This document shows, in pieces, positions 46,611-56,999 of a stretch of 64,000 nt of DNA; positions within the stretch are counted from its first letter, which is position 1; each line of letters begins with the position of its first letter. The notes beneath the pieces were generated by a model. It saw only the letters and a list, made by a program, of their open reading frames with translations, made no database searches and had not been told where the DNA came from. Source of the stretch: an uncultured Chitinophagaceae bacterium (GTDB lineage: Bacteria > Bacteroidota > Bacteroidia > Chitinophagales > Chitinophagaceae); the NCBI GenBank assembly GCA_937981995.1, contig CALJNC010000012.1:62001-126000 (forward strand). Direction: 5' to 3'. The translations under genes and the position numbers were made by a program.

Positions 46611-46895
46611 TTAGCGTCTTCCGCACTGTCTTGTAGCTCGGGTGCCGCAAGAACGACCGCCGCGATTAGGAGATACATAGTGTACAAAACGTCCATGGGG
46701 ATTGCGCGTAATCACTTTAGTGCGACCACGACGGTGCTTTTTTACAATTACGGTTCTGCCTTTATTAGGTCCACGTTTTACGTAAACTACTTTTTTAGTT
46801 TTTTTACCACGAATTGTCTTTGCTGTAGCTTCTGAGCTAAAAGTGAATAAGGCTATACATATAACGAGCACACTTAATAAAATTTTGTTTTTCAT
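46611..46895 (-). CDS. Small secreted highly basic protein
   Basis: 94 residues from the ATG at 46895 (signal peptide cut near residue 25, SEATA). The mature part is extremely Arg/Lys/Gly-rich: KKTKKVVYVKRGPNKGR, VIVKKHRRGRTKVITRN, ending with a two-Cys segment CGTRATRQCGRR. It should be exported with a strong positive charge. It could bind anionic envelope polymers or DNA; no family recognised. Monocistronic. Confidence 0.65.
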   Translation of the reverse strand: MKNKILLSVLVICIALFTFSSEATAKTIRGKKTKKVVYVKRGPNKGRTVIVKKHRRGRTKVITRNPHGRFVHYVSPNRGGRSCGTRATRQCGRR

Positions 46896-47059
46896 GTCTT
46901 TCAATTTTAATGTTTGAATCTTTGACACGATTAGAATGGAAGAAGTTTAATCTGAGATAAAAATTAGTACTTATTTATACAACAATTTTACTTGTCAAGA
47001 AAAGAGAATGCCAATATGAAAAAGCGGCATGCAACGAAAAATTAAAAATTCAACATTCT

Positions 47060-48769
47060 TTACCCCAAATACTTCCCAACAATAGGCATCCGTCTACCAA
47101 CACCAAATGACTTAAAGGACACACGAATAATTGGGCAGAACTGATTGCGCTTGTATTCATTTCTGTTTACCATTTTTAAAATTCGGCTCACCAATGCTTC
47201 ATCGTAACCCATAGCCATAATTTCTTTAGGCCCTTTTCTTAACTCAATATATTGGTATAGTATGGTATCTAAATCCATATACTCCGGTAAGGAATCGCTA
47301 TCTTTTTGATCAGGGCGTAATTCAGCCGAAGGAGCTTTGTCAATTATATTTTGTGGTATAATTTCTTTTCCTGCTTTCTCGTTTATGTATTCGCACAATC
47401 TGTACGCTTGCATTTTATATACATCACCTATGACTGATATGCCACCTGCCATGTCGCCATAGAGTGTTCCGTAACCAACGGCCAATTCACTTTTGTTTGA
47501 TGTGTTCAATAAAATATAGCCAAATTTATTGGCTAAGGCCATTAATAGATTTCCTCTGCTACGGGCTTGAATATTTTCCTCGGCTACATTAAAAGGAAGG
47601 TCCTTAAAATGAGGCTTAAGCTGTTGCATAAAGGCATCATAAATAGGCTCAATTGCAATAGTGTCATATGGATTGCCTAAGTTGATAGAAAGTTGCTCAG
47701 CATCACGCACACTATGGTCACTTGAAAACTGTGAAGGCATAAGTATGGCATGCACATTTTCCTTACCAAGTGCAGCAACGGCCAATGCTTGAGTCAGTGC
47801 ACTATCTACCCCACCACTTGCGCCAAGCGTTGCTTTTTTAAAACCTAGTTTAGTAAAGTAATCTTTGATGCCCATTACCAAGGCATCATAAATTCTATCA
47901 ATGTTTAAATTTGGATCATAATGCGGTGGTGTTAATTCTTCACTTGGTACATCTCTTTCTGATTGTAATATACCTTCAGTAAACTCTCCAGTTTCTGTAA
48001 GATGTACTTCTATAAAATCTTCCTCAAAATACTTTCCTTCTTTTATAAGATTTGCATTTTTATCAAAAACTAAACTGCCTCCATCAAATACAACTTCGGT
48101 TTGAGAACCTACTCCGTTGCAATAAAGCATGGGGAGCTGGTATTTTTTTACATTCGCTTTTACAATGGCCATTCGGTCTTCGGCATGCGTATAATCAAAA
48201 GGCGAAGCACTTAAGTTTATCATGATATCAGGTGATTGTTTAATCAACTCATCCATTGGCGATACGCGATACATTGGATTGTAAGGCATGTCTTTATTGG
48301 CAGTATGCAAGTTCCAAATATCCTCGCATACAGTTACTGCAAGTTTTTTTCCTTTAAATTCTAATACACTTAAATCATATGATGGTTCAAAATAGCGGTA
48401 CTCATCAAAAATATCGTAGGTGGGTAAAAGCGTTTTTCGTGCTTTGCCTTTAATCGCACCTTCGTGCAAAAGATAAGCCGCATTAAATAAATCTTTTCCT
48501 TCTTCTTTAGGATTTATTTCGGGTACGCCTATAAGGATACCTATTTTTTGAGACAAAGGGAGTAGCTCATTTATGGCAGCATTACATCGAGATATAAAAT
48601 CATGAAACTCTAAAAAATCTCTTGGTGGATAACCACAAATACACAACTCAGAAAATACGATAAGCTCACCCTTGGCTTCAATTGCTTTTTCAATCGCTGC
48701 TTTGATTTTAGAAAGGTTAAAATCAAAATCGCCAATAATGTAATTTTGTTGTGATAGAATAATTTTCAT
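47060..48769 (-). CDS. nadE: Glutamine-dependent NAD+ synthetase
   Basis: 569 residues. The N-terminal nitrilase-type glutaminase has Glu41 (SELCICGYPP), Lys112 (ARKTLLP) and Cys148 (VTVCEDIW); the C-terminal NAD synthetase has the ATP loop LGASGGVDSALT near residue 315 and a conserved KSELAVGYGT. It amidates nicotinate adenine dinucleotide using glutamine-derived ammonia. In gliding Flavobacteria nadE lies beside gldB; here an extra barrel gene separates them. Confidence 0.96.
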   Translation of the reverse strand: MKIILSQQNYIIGDFDFNLSKIKAAIEKAIEAKGELIVFSELCICGYPPRDFLEFHDFISRCNAAINELLPLSQKIGILIGVPEINPKEEGKDLFNAAYLLHEGAIKGKARKTLLPTYDIFDEYRYFEPSYDLSVLEFKGKKLAVTVCEDIWNLHTANKDMPYNPMYRVSPMDELIKQSPDIMINLSASPFDYTHAEDRMAIVKANVKKYQLPMLYCNGVGSQTEVVFDGGSLVFDKNANLIKEGKYFEEDFIEVHLTETGEFTEGILQSERDVPSEELTPPHYDPNLNIDRIYDALVMGIKDYFTKLGFKKATLGASGGVDSALTQALAVAALGKENVHAILMPSQFSSDHSVRDAEQLSINLGNPYDTIAIEPIYDAFMQQLKPHFKDLPFNVAEENIQARSRGNLLMALANKFGYILLNTSNKSELAVGYGTLYGDMAGGISVIGDVYKMQAYRLCEYINEKAGKEIIPQNIIDKAPSAELRPDQKDSDSLPEYMDLDTILYQYIELRKGPKEIMAMGYDEALVSRILKMVNRNEYKRNQFCPIIRVSFKSFGVGRRMPIVGKYLG

Positions 48770-48789
48770 GCCTCACAAAGGTAAAATAA

Positions 48790-48824
48790 AAAAAGCCTTC
48801 CACGCTTAGCGTAGAAGGCTTTTG
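48790..48824 (-). terminator. Terminator of the barrel gene upstream of nadE
   Basis: On the minus strand AAAAGCCTTC pairs with GAAGGCTTTT, with an inner ACGC/GCGT stem, followed by a long T-rich tract. It lies between the minus-strand barrel gene and nadE. Confidence 0.85.
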
Positions 48825-48843
48825 ATTATGTTTAAAATAGTTT

Positions 48844-49602
48844 CTAGAAGAAGTATCCTATGCGAATAGCAAATGAGTTTGATCTTACATTTCCATCATC
48901 ATACTTATATCCATCCTTGTTAGATCCAGGAGAAGTATAATCAATAATACCATTGCGGTATAGTAATGAAAGGTAAGCAGCACTGCCATTGTTTAGTATA
49001 TATTCTGCTCCAGCACCTATATGCCATCCAAAATTAAGTGGAGTAGTTGTTCCGTAGTCATTAAGTTTTACTACTTCTGTTTCAGTAAGTGTAGTTGAAT
49101 CGTTAGCCATTATGCTATAGGTACCGCGTTGGCTAAGTAATAAAGATAATTCAACACCTGTTTGTGCAAAAATCTTTACATCACCTAATTCCGCAGCATA
49201 CATTTTAATGCCTAAAGGAATAGAAAGATATTGATTTTTATAATCAACTGTTGCAGATCTAGCATATTCCGCTTCTAATGGTTTAGTGATATCTCTTTCA
49301 ACACTCATAGTACCACCATTCCAATCTAAACCAATACCTGAGTATACAGTATATTTTTCATTTAGATTTAATTCCATGTTTAATCCAGCACTAAAACTTG
49401 TATGGCCCTTGCCGTTGATTACGCCGTAGGCATTTTCATCGCCGCCTGCTTCAGAAGCAGTAGATTTTAAAGAATTAAAAGTTGGTCCTACATAAAGTCC
49501 AAAACGATATTTCTTGAATACGTCTTCTACTTTAGAGTCTTGTGCAAATGAGCTTGATGCCATTACACAGCTTACAATGGTTAATAAGATTAGTTTTTTC
49601 AT
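48844..49602 (-). CDS. PorT-family-like outer-membrane barrel protein
   Basis: 252 residues with a signal peptide (cut near residue 20, SSFAQ). Eight-stranded barrel pattern: FGLYVGPTFNSLKS, FSAGLNMELNLNEKYTVYSGIGLDW, LSIPLGIKMYA, NFGWHIGAGAEYI and a C-terminal SFAIRIGYFF. It resembles the general outer-membrane barrel family of Bacteroidetes; no particular role. Has its own terminator. Confidence 0.7.
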   Translation of the reverse strand: MKKLILLTIVSCVMASSSFAQDSKVEDVFKKYRFGLYVGPTFNSLKSTASEAGGDENAYGVINGKGHTSFSAGLNMELNLNEKYTVYSGIGLDWNGGTMSVERDITKPLEAEYARSATVDYKNQYLSIPLGIKMYAAELGDVKIFAQTGVELSLLLSQRGTYSIMANDSTTLTETEVVKLNDYGTTTPLNFGWHIGAGAEYILNNGSAAYLSLLYRNGIIDYTSPGSNKDGYKYDDGNVRSNSFAIRIGYFF

Positions 49603-49661
49603 ATTTTTAAATTTTATAGTCGCCCTTTTTTCGTTTATTTGTTTTCTAATAAAAAAGAACT

Positions 49662-50711
49662 TTGCAAAAATACTTCACTACAAGCCGTACAGTTGTTTCT
49701 AGGGTTATAATAATTTGTTATTTAGGAATAACGATGATTTCATCTTGTGATACTAAAAATACGCGCCAACCCTTAGACACTAAGTCAATTGAATTAGGTT
49801 ATAAGTCAATACGTTATGACCAATTGTTTTACGCTATTGATTCAAATAATATTTACCCTAATTTAGATGCACTAGGTAAGAAACACCCTGATTTTACTAA
49901 TTTGTATGTTTCTACTTTGGCAGGTTTTGGCGAAAGCGGGACGGGTCGCTTTGATACGTCAATCCGTCAGTTTTTGACCTTGGCGGATTACAGAAACTTA
50001 TATGATACGGTACAAGCGCATTTTCCTGATACGGATGATATCGATAAAGAACTAGAAGTAACTTTTAAGAATATCAATTATTTTTTTCCTGAAGAGAAAA
50101 TTAGCAAGGTATACTATTTTATGTCGGGATTAAATTTGTGGAGCGCTATTACAGTTGATAATGCAGTAGGGGTAGGTTTAGATATGTATCTTGGTGAGCA
50201 ATTTCCTTTTTATGGCTCAGTACAAATTCCTGCTTACGAAGTAAAAAACCGCAAGCCAGAGCGCATTTCAGTTGAAATTGCTAAAGCTATTTTTGAAGCA
50301 AAGTTTCCGTTTAAGTACGAAGGCAAAACCTTACTGGAAATGATCCTTTACAAAGGCAAGGAACTTTACTTTGTAGAGCAAGTATGCCGTACAAAAACGG
50401 ATGATTTAATAATTGGGTATTCTGCTAAGCAAGAGAAGTGGTGCGACGATAATGAGCAAGGTGTTTATTTTTTCTTTGCCAAAAAGGAAATGTTTTATTC
50501 CAGTACTTGGCAGGATATAATGCCTTATGTAAATGATGGACCTAGCACGGCGGGTATGCCGCCAGAATCGCCAGGAAATATTGGATCATGGCTCGGGTGG
50601 CAAATTGTACGAAAGTATATGAGCGAGCATCCTAAAGAGGATATGCAAGGTCTAATGGATAATAAGCTTACTGCTCAGCAATTCTTGCGAGAAGCAAAAT
50701 ATAAGCCATAA
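49662..50711 (+). CDS. gldB: GldB-like gliding-motility lipoprotein
   Basis: 349 residues, apparent TTG start (no in-frame ATG precedes the lipobox). Lipoprotein signal ends at ISSC (Cys29). The body has the GldB-type pattern: LFYAIDSNN, a long helical middle, YFMSGLNLWSAITVDNAVGVGLDMYLG and the C-terminal ESPGNIGSWLGWQIVRKYM. GldB is needed for gliding in Flavobacterium, although orthologues also occur in non-gliders. gldC, its usual neighbour, is absent here. nadE nearby fits the known gldB context. Confidence 0.85.
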   Translation: MQKYFTTSRTVVSRVIIICYLGITMISSCDTKNTRQPLDTKSIELGYKSIRYDQLFYAIDSNNIYPNLDALGKKHPDFTNLYVSTLAGFGESGTGRFDTSIRQFLTLADYRNLYDTVQAHFPDTDDIDKELEVTFKNINYFFPEEKISKVYYFMSGLNLWSAITVDNAVGVGLDMYLGEQFPFYGSVQIPAYEVKNRKPERISVEIAKAIFEAKFPFKYEGKTLLEMILYKGKELYFVEQVCRTKTDDLIIGYSAKQEKWCDDNEQGVYFFFAKKEMFYSSTWQDIMPYVNDGPSTAGMPPESPGNIGSWLGWQIVRKYMSEHPKEDMQGLMDNKLTAQQFLREAKYKP

Positions 50712-50713
50712 AA

Positions 50714-50738
50714 AAACATCCCTTTTATAGGGATGTTT
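50714..50738. terminator. Terminator between gldB and the Cys-rich gene
   Basis: AAACATCCC (50714-50722) pairs with GGGATGTTT (50730-50738) around a short loop, between convergent genes. Confidence 0.75.
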
Positions 50739-50759
50739 CATTATATTTTATAAAGTTTT

Positions 50760-51116
50760 TTATTCTATAACTGTTCCGTCTTCGGCTATGCGAGGAGCTT
50801 TTTCAGTAGAAACTTTTGTACCAGCACTTGCATGTGCTTTACTTTTACAACAAGCTTTTTTACCTGCAGTTTTGCTACAAGTAGATTTTGCAGCTGTTTT
50901 ACTTTTACAACAAGCTTTTGTTGCCGCAGTTTTGCTACAAGTAGATTTAGCTGCTGTTTTACTACAACAAGCTTTTTTCGCAGCCGTTTTGCTACAGCTT
51001 TTTTTAGCACATGCAGTTTTAGAACATTTCGCTTTGTTTTTACAACATTTTTTGTCTGCCATTACTACACCTGCCGAAAGCATTACAGTAAGAGCTAATA
51101 AAATAAACTTTTTCAT
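50760..51116 (-). CDS. Secreted Cys/Lys/Ala repeat protein
   Basis: 118 residues. A signal peptide (cut near residue 20) precedes a low-complexity part with 13 Cys, built from the repeat CSKTAAK-x-x-C-(C)-x-K (about 35-93), ending in an ordinary tail KAPRIAEDGTVIE. The DNA shows about 60-bp imperfect repeats, so the region has grown by duplication. Cys pairs in CC and CxxxxC spacing with many Lys suggest metal binding or disulphide cross-linking in the periplasm; this is inference. No homologue recognised. Confidence 0.65.
   Translation of the reverse strand: MKKFILLALTVMLSAGVVMADKKCCKNKAKCSKTACAKKSCSKTAAKKACCSKTAAKSTCSKTAATKACCKSKTAAKSTCSKTAGKKACCKSKAHASAGTKVSTEKAPRIAEDGTVIE
50848..50967 (-). 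repeat. Imperfect ~60-bp tandem repeat in the Cys-rich gene
   Basis: The segments starting with ACAACAAGCTTTT at about 50848 and 50908 (plus strand) repeat most of GCAGTTTTGCTACAAGTAGA and what follows, with small indels of 3 bases that keep the frame. Confidence 0.75.
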
Positions 51117-51221
51117 TTTTTAATATTTTTATAATTAGCGTAAAGATAAGGAAAACCTCACATGAAGTTTATAAATTTTTGTATTCAAGCTTTATTTTAA
51201 CATTTATAAATAAGGGGTTTA

Positions 51222-52145
51222 TTGATACAAATAATTGACATTTGCCGCATCTTGTCAATTGAACAGCGCAGCGCATATTGGGCCTTAGCTACCATCTCCC
51301 TTTTTTGGGGAGGCTCATGGTTTGTGTCAAAGCTTGCTATAGCTCACTTTTCGCCGCTTTTCTTGAGTGGTTTTCGTAATGTGGTGGCTGGCTTGGTACT
51401 TGTTGTTTTCTTTTTTATAAAAAATAATTATCGTCCAACTTGGCGTGAGCTAGGTATGAATTGTATCCTGGGTTTGCTCATTTTTACAGGTGCCAATGGG
51501 CTTACAACCTGGGCTATTAAGTTTATACCATCCGGTCTGGGAGCCTTGCTAGGGTGTTTGTTTCCTTTTTTTCTTATAGTTTTAAACGCAATTTTATATA
51601 AAGAGAAAATCAATCCAAAATCTACAATAGGCTTGTTTATTGGTTTTGGGGGAGTTGGATTAATATTCTATAGCTATCTCTCTGATTTTTTTAAGGGTGA
51701 TTTTCTTTTTGGAATCTTGCTTTGTCTTACGGGTGTGCTATGTTGGACGGTAGGCACGTTAGTTTCTTCACGCTTGGTGCTCAAAGGCAAAAGTTTATCA
51801 GGTATAGGGTATCAAATGCTTTTTGGCGGATTACAATTGTTCCTGTTTTCGGCCATTGTAGGCGAAAATTGGGATGTAAGTCAATTATCTTTTTCAGCTT
51901 GGAGTTATATGGCTTATTTAATTTTTATAGGTTCCATTTTATGCTTTCTGTGTTATATGTACGTATTGCAGCATTTGCCCACAGATATATCAGGTGTTTA
52001 CGCTTATATCAATCCTATTGTGGCACTTGCCTTAGGTATACTGTTTTTAAATGAACCTTTTACCTGGAATTTGACTCTAGGCACTATTGTAACCTTCTTT
52101 GGGGTTTATTTAGTGAAAAAATTCAGCCAAACTGCCAAAAGATAA
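51222..52145 (+). CDS. EamA/DMT-family transporter
   Basis: Up to 307 residues with ten predicted membrane helices in two EamA repeats; SLFWGGSWFVSKLAI and GFRNVVAGL start the first, ILLCLTGVLCWTVGTLVSS the second, and GVYAYINPIVALALGILFLNEP ends it. Such drug/metabolite transporters export amino acids or metabolites; substrate unknown. No ATG precedes the first helix, so translation uses a TTG, either at 51222 or at 51252. Confidence 0.85.
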   Translation: MIQIIDICRILSIEQRSAYWALATISLFWGGSWFVSKLAIAHFSPLFLSGFRNVVAGLVLVVFFFIKNNYRPTWRELGMNCILGLLIFTGANGLTTWAIKFIPSGLGALLGCLFPFFLIVLNAILYKEKINPKSTIGLFIGFGGVGLIFYSYLSDFFKGDFLFGILLCLTGVLCWTVGTLVSSRLVLKGKSLSGIGYQMLFGGLQLFLFSAIVGENWDVSQLSFSAWSYMAYLIFIGSILCFLCYMYVLQHLPTDISGVYAYINPIVALALGILFLNEPFTWNLTLGTIVTFFGVYLVKKFSQTAKR

Positions 52146-52168
52146 TTATTTCGAATTTTAGCTTGCAA

Positions 52169-52292
52169 TAATGTCCTACTTTTGGCGGCCTCAGAGGGGA
52201 TTCTGCAATAATGACGGATGTATATTTTATTGGCACATTCTGTGATTAGAATAGAAGTATGAAATCATTCCGGCTTTTGAGGCAGGACATTA
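52169..52292. repeat. Long-range inverted repeat upstream of groES
   Basis: TGAGGCAGGACATTA (52278-52292) is complementary to TAATGTCCT (52169-52177) plus GCCTCA (52188-52193), that is 15 bp interrupted by a 10-base bulge on the left arm. TGCAATAATG is also repeated directly within it (52164 and 52205). No CIRCE element was found in the groES upstream region. Its role, if any, is unknown. Confidence 0.5.
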
Positions 52293-52321
52293 ATTTTTAA
52301 ATAAAAAAACGAAGAACTATT

Positions 52322-52603
52322 ATGGCAAAAAAAGTAAACATTACACCGCTTCACGATCGTGTATTGGTAGAAGCAGCAGAAGCTGAAACAACATCAGCAG
52401 GAGGAATTATTATACCAGATACAGCTACAGAAAAACCACAGCGCGGTAAAATTATAGCTGTTGGAAATGGTAAACCAGATGAGCCAATGACAGTAAAAGT
52501 TGGTAATACTGTACTTTATGGAAAGTATGCTGGTACGGAACTAAACGTAGACGGAACAGATTATTTAATCATGCGCGAGAGCGATATACTAGCAATTGTA
52601 TAA
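52322..52603 (+). CDS. groES: Co-chaperonin GroES
   Basis: 93 residues. [29 protein letters not shown] contains the mobile loop that docks on GroEL, and the closing strand [14 protein letters not shown] is typical. GroES caps the GroEL chamber. groEL follows after 103 bp, so the two form the usual operon. Confidence 0.97.
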   Translation: MAKKVNITPLHDRVLVEAAEAETTSAGGIIIPDTATEKPQRGKIIAVGNGKPDEPMTVKVGNTVLYGKYAGTELNVDGTDYLIMRESDILAIV

Positions 52604-52700
52604 TGATTGCAAATGTCAAAAAATAAAATTCCAAATGTCTAATCTGGTTTGGTAAACTATCAGAGGCATTAAAAGTTAAAAACTAAAAATTAAACATTAA

Positions 52701-54341
<1,641 letters not shown>

Positions 54342-54365
54342 TTCATTTAATTTTAAGTAATAGAG

Positions 54366-54396
54366 GCCTCCCTTTTTATTTAGGGAGGCTTTTTTA
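54366..54396 (+). terminator. Terminator of groES-groEL
   Basis: GCCTCCCT (54366-54373) pairs with AGGGAGGC (54382-54389), followed by a seven-T run. Confidence 0.92.
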
Positions 54397-54440
54397 TAAA
54401 TCATATTTTATTTTTTTAAATATTAGAAGTAAATTGCGCC

Positions 54441-54902
54441 ATGGATTTCCCCAATATTTTTACAGCCGAAGAAAGTCAAAATTTAATTGATAGAATAAAT
54501 AAACTAAGCCCCAAATCGCAGCCGCAATGGGGTAAAATGAACGTAGCTCAAATGCTCAAGCATTGTAATGTGCCTTATGAAATGGTTTACAAGCCTTCCA
54601 ATTTTCGAAAACCTGGAGGCTTAGCCAAAATGATGATTAAATTGTTTGCTAAAAAAACAGTGGTTGGCATAAAACCTTATGCTAAGAATGGCAGAACGGC
54701 ACCAGACTTTATTGTGCCGGCTGAGCAAGATTTTGATAAACAGAAAAATGATATTGTAAATCATATTTGGCAAGTGCAAAAAGATGGAGCGTCTATTTTC
54801 GATGGTAAAGAGTCTCATGCTCTGGGAAACCTTACAGCGAATGAATGGAATACGATGTTTTATAAACATCTGAATCATCATTTGGAGCAGTTTGGAGTAT
54901 AG
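54441..54902 (+). CDS. DUF1569 protein
   Basis: 153 residues: WGKMNVAQMLKHCNVPYEM with histidine, a mid basic helix, and a C-terminal NEWNTMFYKHLNHHLEQFGV. These are the marks of the DinB-like DUF1569 four-helix family, whose His residues may bind a metal. Function unknown. Monocistronic. Confidence 0.8.
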   Translation: MDFPNIFTAEESQNLIDRINKLSPKSQPQWGKMNVAQMLKHCNVPYEMVYKPSNFRKPGGLAKMMIKLFAKKTVVGIKPYAKNGRTAPDFIVPAEQDFDKQKNDIVNHIWQVQKDGASIFDGKESHALGNLTANEWNTMFYKHLNHHLEQFGV

Positions 54903-55019
54903 ACCATGTGAAGAGCGCAATCTCCTAAATAAAAGAAAGATGGGCAGTCTAAAAAATATAGAAAATCCTTATTCTCTATTCATGCATCCCTAATGCCTAA
55001 ATAGTACATTTACACTCTC

Positions 55020-56999
55020 ATGAAATTCCACAGAGGAAATCGTTCAGACGAAGAGTTATATGATATTTATAACCAACTTGTATATCCACGATATATAGAA
55101 GAGAAAATGTTGAAGCTTCTGCGTCAGGGACGTGTAAGTAAATGGTTTAGCGGTATAGGGCAAGAGGCGATAGCCGTAGGGTCTACTTTGGCATTAGATG
55201 CGGATGAATGGATGATGACGATGCATCGTAATCTTGGTGTTTTTACTACTCGTAATGTTTCTTTTGAAAAACTTTTTTTGCAATGGCAAGGAAAAAAAGA
55301 AGGCTTTACTAGAGGCAGAGATCGTAGTTTTCATTTTGGAAGTACGGAGCATCATATCTGTGGTATGATTTCGCATTTAGGTCCGCAACTTTCTGTAGCC
55401 GGAGGGTCTGCATTAGCTAAAAAATTAAAAGGTGAAAAGAAAGTTGCACTTGCTTTTACAGGAGAGGGTGGTACAAGTCAAGGAGAATTTCATGAAGCAT
55501 TAAATGTTGCCGCAGTTTGGAGATTACCTGTGATTTTTGTTATTGAGAATAATGGATACGGCTTAAGTACACCTTCCAGTGAGCAATATGTCTGTGAAAA
55601 CTTAGCTGACCGCGGAGTGGGGTATGGAATGGCTTCTAAAGTAATAGATGGTAATAATATCTTGGAAGTGTTGGATGAAATATCAGCCGCTAAAAAATAT
55701 TGTGTTGAAGAACAAAAACCTATGCTGATAGAATGTAAAACATTCAGAATGCGTGGGCATGAAGAAGCAAGTGGAACAAAGTATGTACCGCAAGATTTAT
55801 TTGACTATTGGGAGAAAAAAGATCCCATTAAAAACTTTGAGAATTATTTAATTGAAGAAGGAATTCTTACTAAAGAAAAAGTTGAAAATCTTCATGCTTC
55901 ATTTGTTGAATCTATTAATAAAGATGTGGTTTTAGGTTTAGATGCTGCACCATTAGATGTAGATACTGAATTAGAAAAAAGAGAAGTTTTTGCAGAACAT
56001 ACTAGTGTAACCACTTCAACTGAAGGAGTAGATACCGAGGATATGAAAATTATTCATGCTGTGAAAGATGCATTGCATATTAGTATGAAGAAGCATGATA
56101 AGTTAATACTCATGGGGCAGGATATTGCTGAGTATGGCGGCGTGTTTAAGGCTACAGAAGGCTTTGTGGAAGAGTTTGGCAAAGCACGAGTACGCAATAC
56201 GCCATTATGTGAGAGCGCTATTTTAGGAGCTGCCGTAGGCCTTTCGTTAGAAGGTTATAAAGCCATGGTCGAAATGCAATTCTCAGATTTTGTGAGTTGT
56301 GGTATGACACAAATCATAAATAATTTTGCTAAGCTACATTACCGTTGGGGACAGAATGTAGATGTGGTGGTACGTATGCCTACGGGCGCTGGAGTAGCGG
56401 CAGGTCCTTACCATTCTCAAAGTACCGAGACGTGGTTTACGCATACTGCCGGTTTGAAAGTTGTTTATCCTAGTACGCCAGAAGAAGCAAAGGGCTTATT
56501 GATTAGTGCAATCGATGATCCAAATCCTGTATTATTTTTTGAGCATAAAGCATTGTATCGAAGTATTGATGGCCATGTGCCAGTGGGTGAATATAGTATT
56601 GAAATAGGCAAAGCCAATAAAGTACAAAGTGGAGATGACTTTTCAATAATTACCTACGGAGCAGGAGTGCATTGGGCCAAAGAATATGCTCAGTTACATC
56701 CTGAGCTTTCATTTACAATTTTGGATTTACGTACACTCTCACCGTTGGACTATAATGCTATTCGAGAAGTAGTAAAAGAAACGAATAAAGTTTTAATCCT
56801 ACACGAGGATAATTTGTTTGGTGGCTTAGGCGGTGAAATATCTGCCTGGATTATGGAAAATTGTTTTGAAGATTTAGATGCTCCTGTTTTTCGATGTGCT
56901 AGTATGGATACGCCCATTCCATTCGCTAAAGAATTAGAAGATAATTTTTTAGCTAAGAAGTATTTAGATGTAAAAGTGCAAGAGCTTTTAGCTTACTAA
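55020..56999 (+). CDS. 2-oxoacid dehydrogenase E1, alpha and beta subunits fused
   Basis: 659 residues. The alpha part (about 1-335) has the thiamine diphosphate motif GEG...NN (148-178, GEGGTSQGEFHEA to IENNGYG) and HRNLGVFTTR. The beta part (about 340-659) has LMGQDIAEYGGVFKATEGF, NTPLCESAILGAAVGL, GAGVAAGPYHSQS and LHEDNLFGGLGGEI. It decarboxylates a 2-oxoacid and transfers the acyl group to lipoyl-E2. Such fusions are common in Bacteroidetes; whether the substrate is pyruvate or branched-chain oxoacids is not clear. E2 and E3 are not nearby. Convergent with the epimerase, overlapping by 12 bp. Confidence 0.92.
   Translation: MKFHRGNRSDEELYDIYNQLVYPRYIEEKMLKLLRQGRVSKWFSGIGQEAIAVGSTLALDADEWMMTMHRNLGVFTTRNVSFEKLFLQWQGKKEGFTRGRDRSFHFGSTEHHICGMISHLGPQLSVAGGSALAKKLKGEKKVALAFTGEGGTSQGEFHEALNVAAVWRLPVIFVIENNGYGLSTPSSEQYVCENLADRGVGYGMASKVIDGNNILEVLDEISAAKKYCVEEQKPMLIECKTFRMRGHEEASGTKYVPQDLFDYWEKKDPIKNFENYLIEEGILTKEKVENLHASFVESINKDVVLGLDAAPLDVDTELEKREVFAEHTSVTTSTEGVDTEDMKIIHAVKDALHISMKKHDKLILMGQDIAEYGGVFKATEGFVEEFGKARVRNTPLCESAILGAAVGLSLEGYKAMVEMQFSDFVSCGMTQIINNFAKLHYRWGQNVDVVVRMPTGAGVAAGPYHSQSTETWFTHTAGLKVVYPSTPEEAKGLLISAIDDPNPVLFFEHKALYRSIDGHVPVGEYSIEIGKANKVQSGDDFSIITYGAGVHWAKEYAQLHPELSFTILDLRTLSPLDYNAIREVVKETNKVLILHEDNLFGGLGGEISAWIMENCFEDLDAPVFRCASMDTPIPFAKELEDNFLAKKYLDVKVQELLAY

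Noticed and set aside
50786-51123. Three alternative frames over the Cys-rich gene
   Set aside because: All arise from the repeat structure; only the minus-strand frame 50760-51116 has a signal peptide and a non-repetitive end.
52230-52250. Second sigma-54-like site near groES (TTGGCAC)
   Set aside because: The -24 half matches, but the -12 element reads GTGA instead of TTGC at the required distance.
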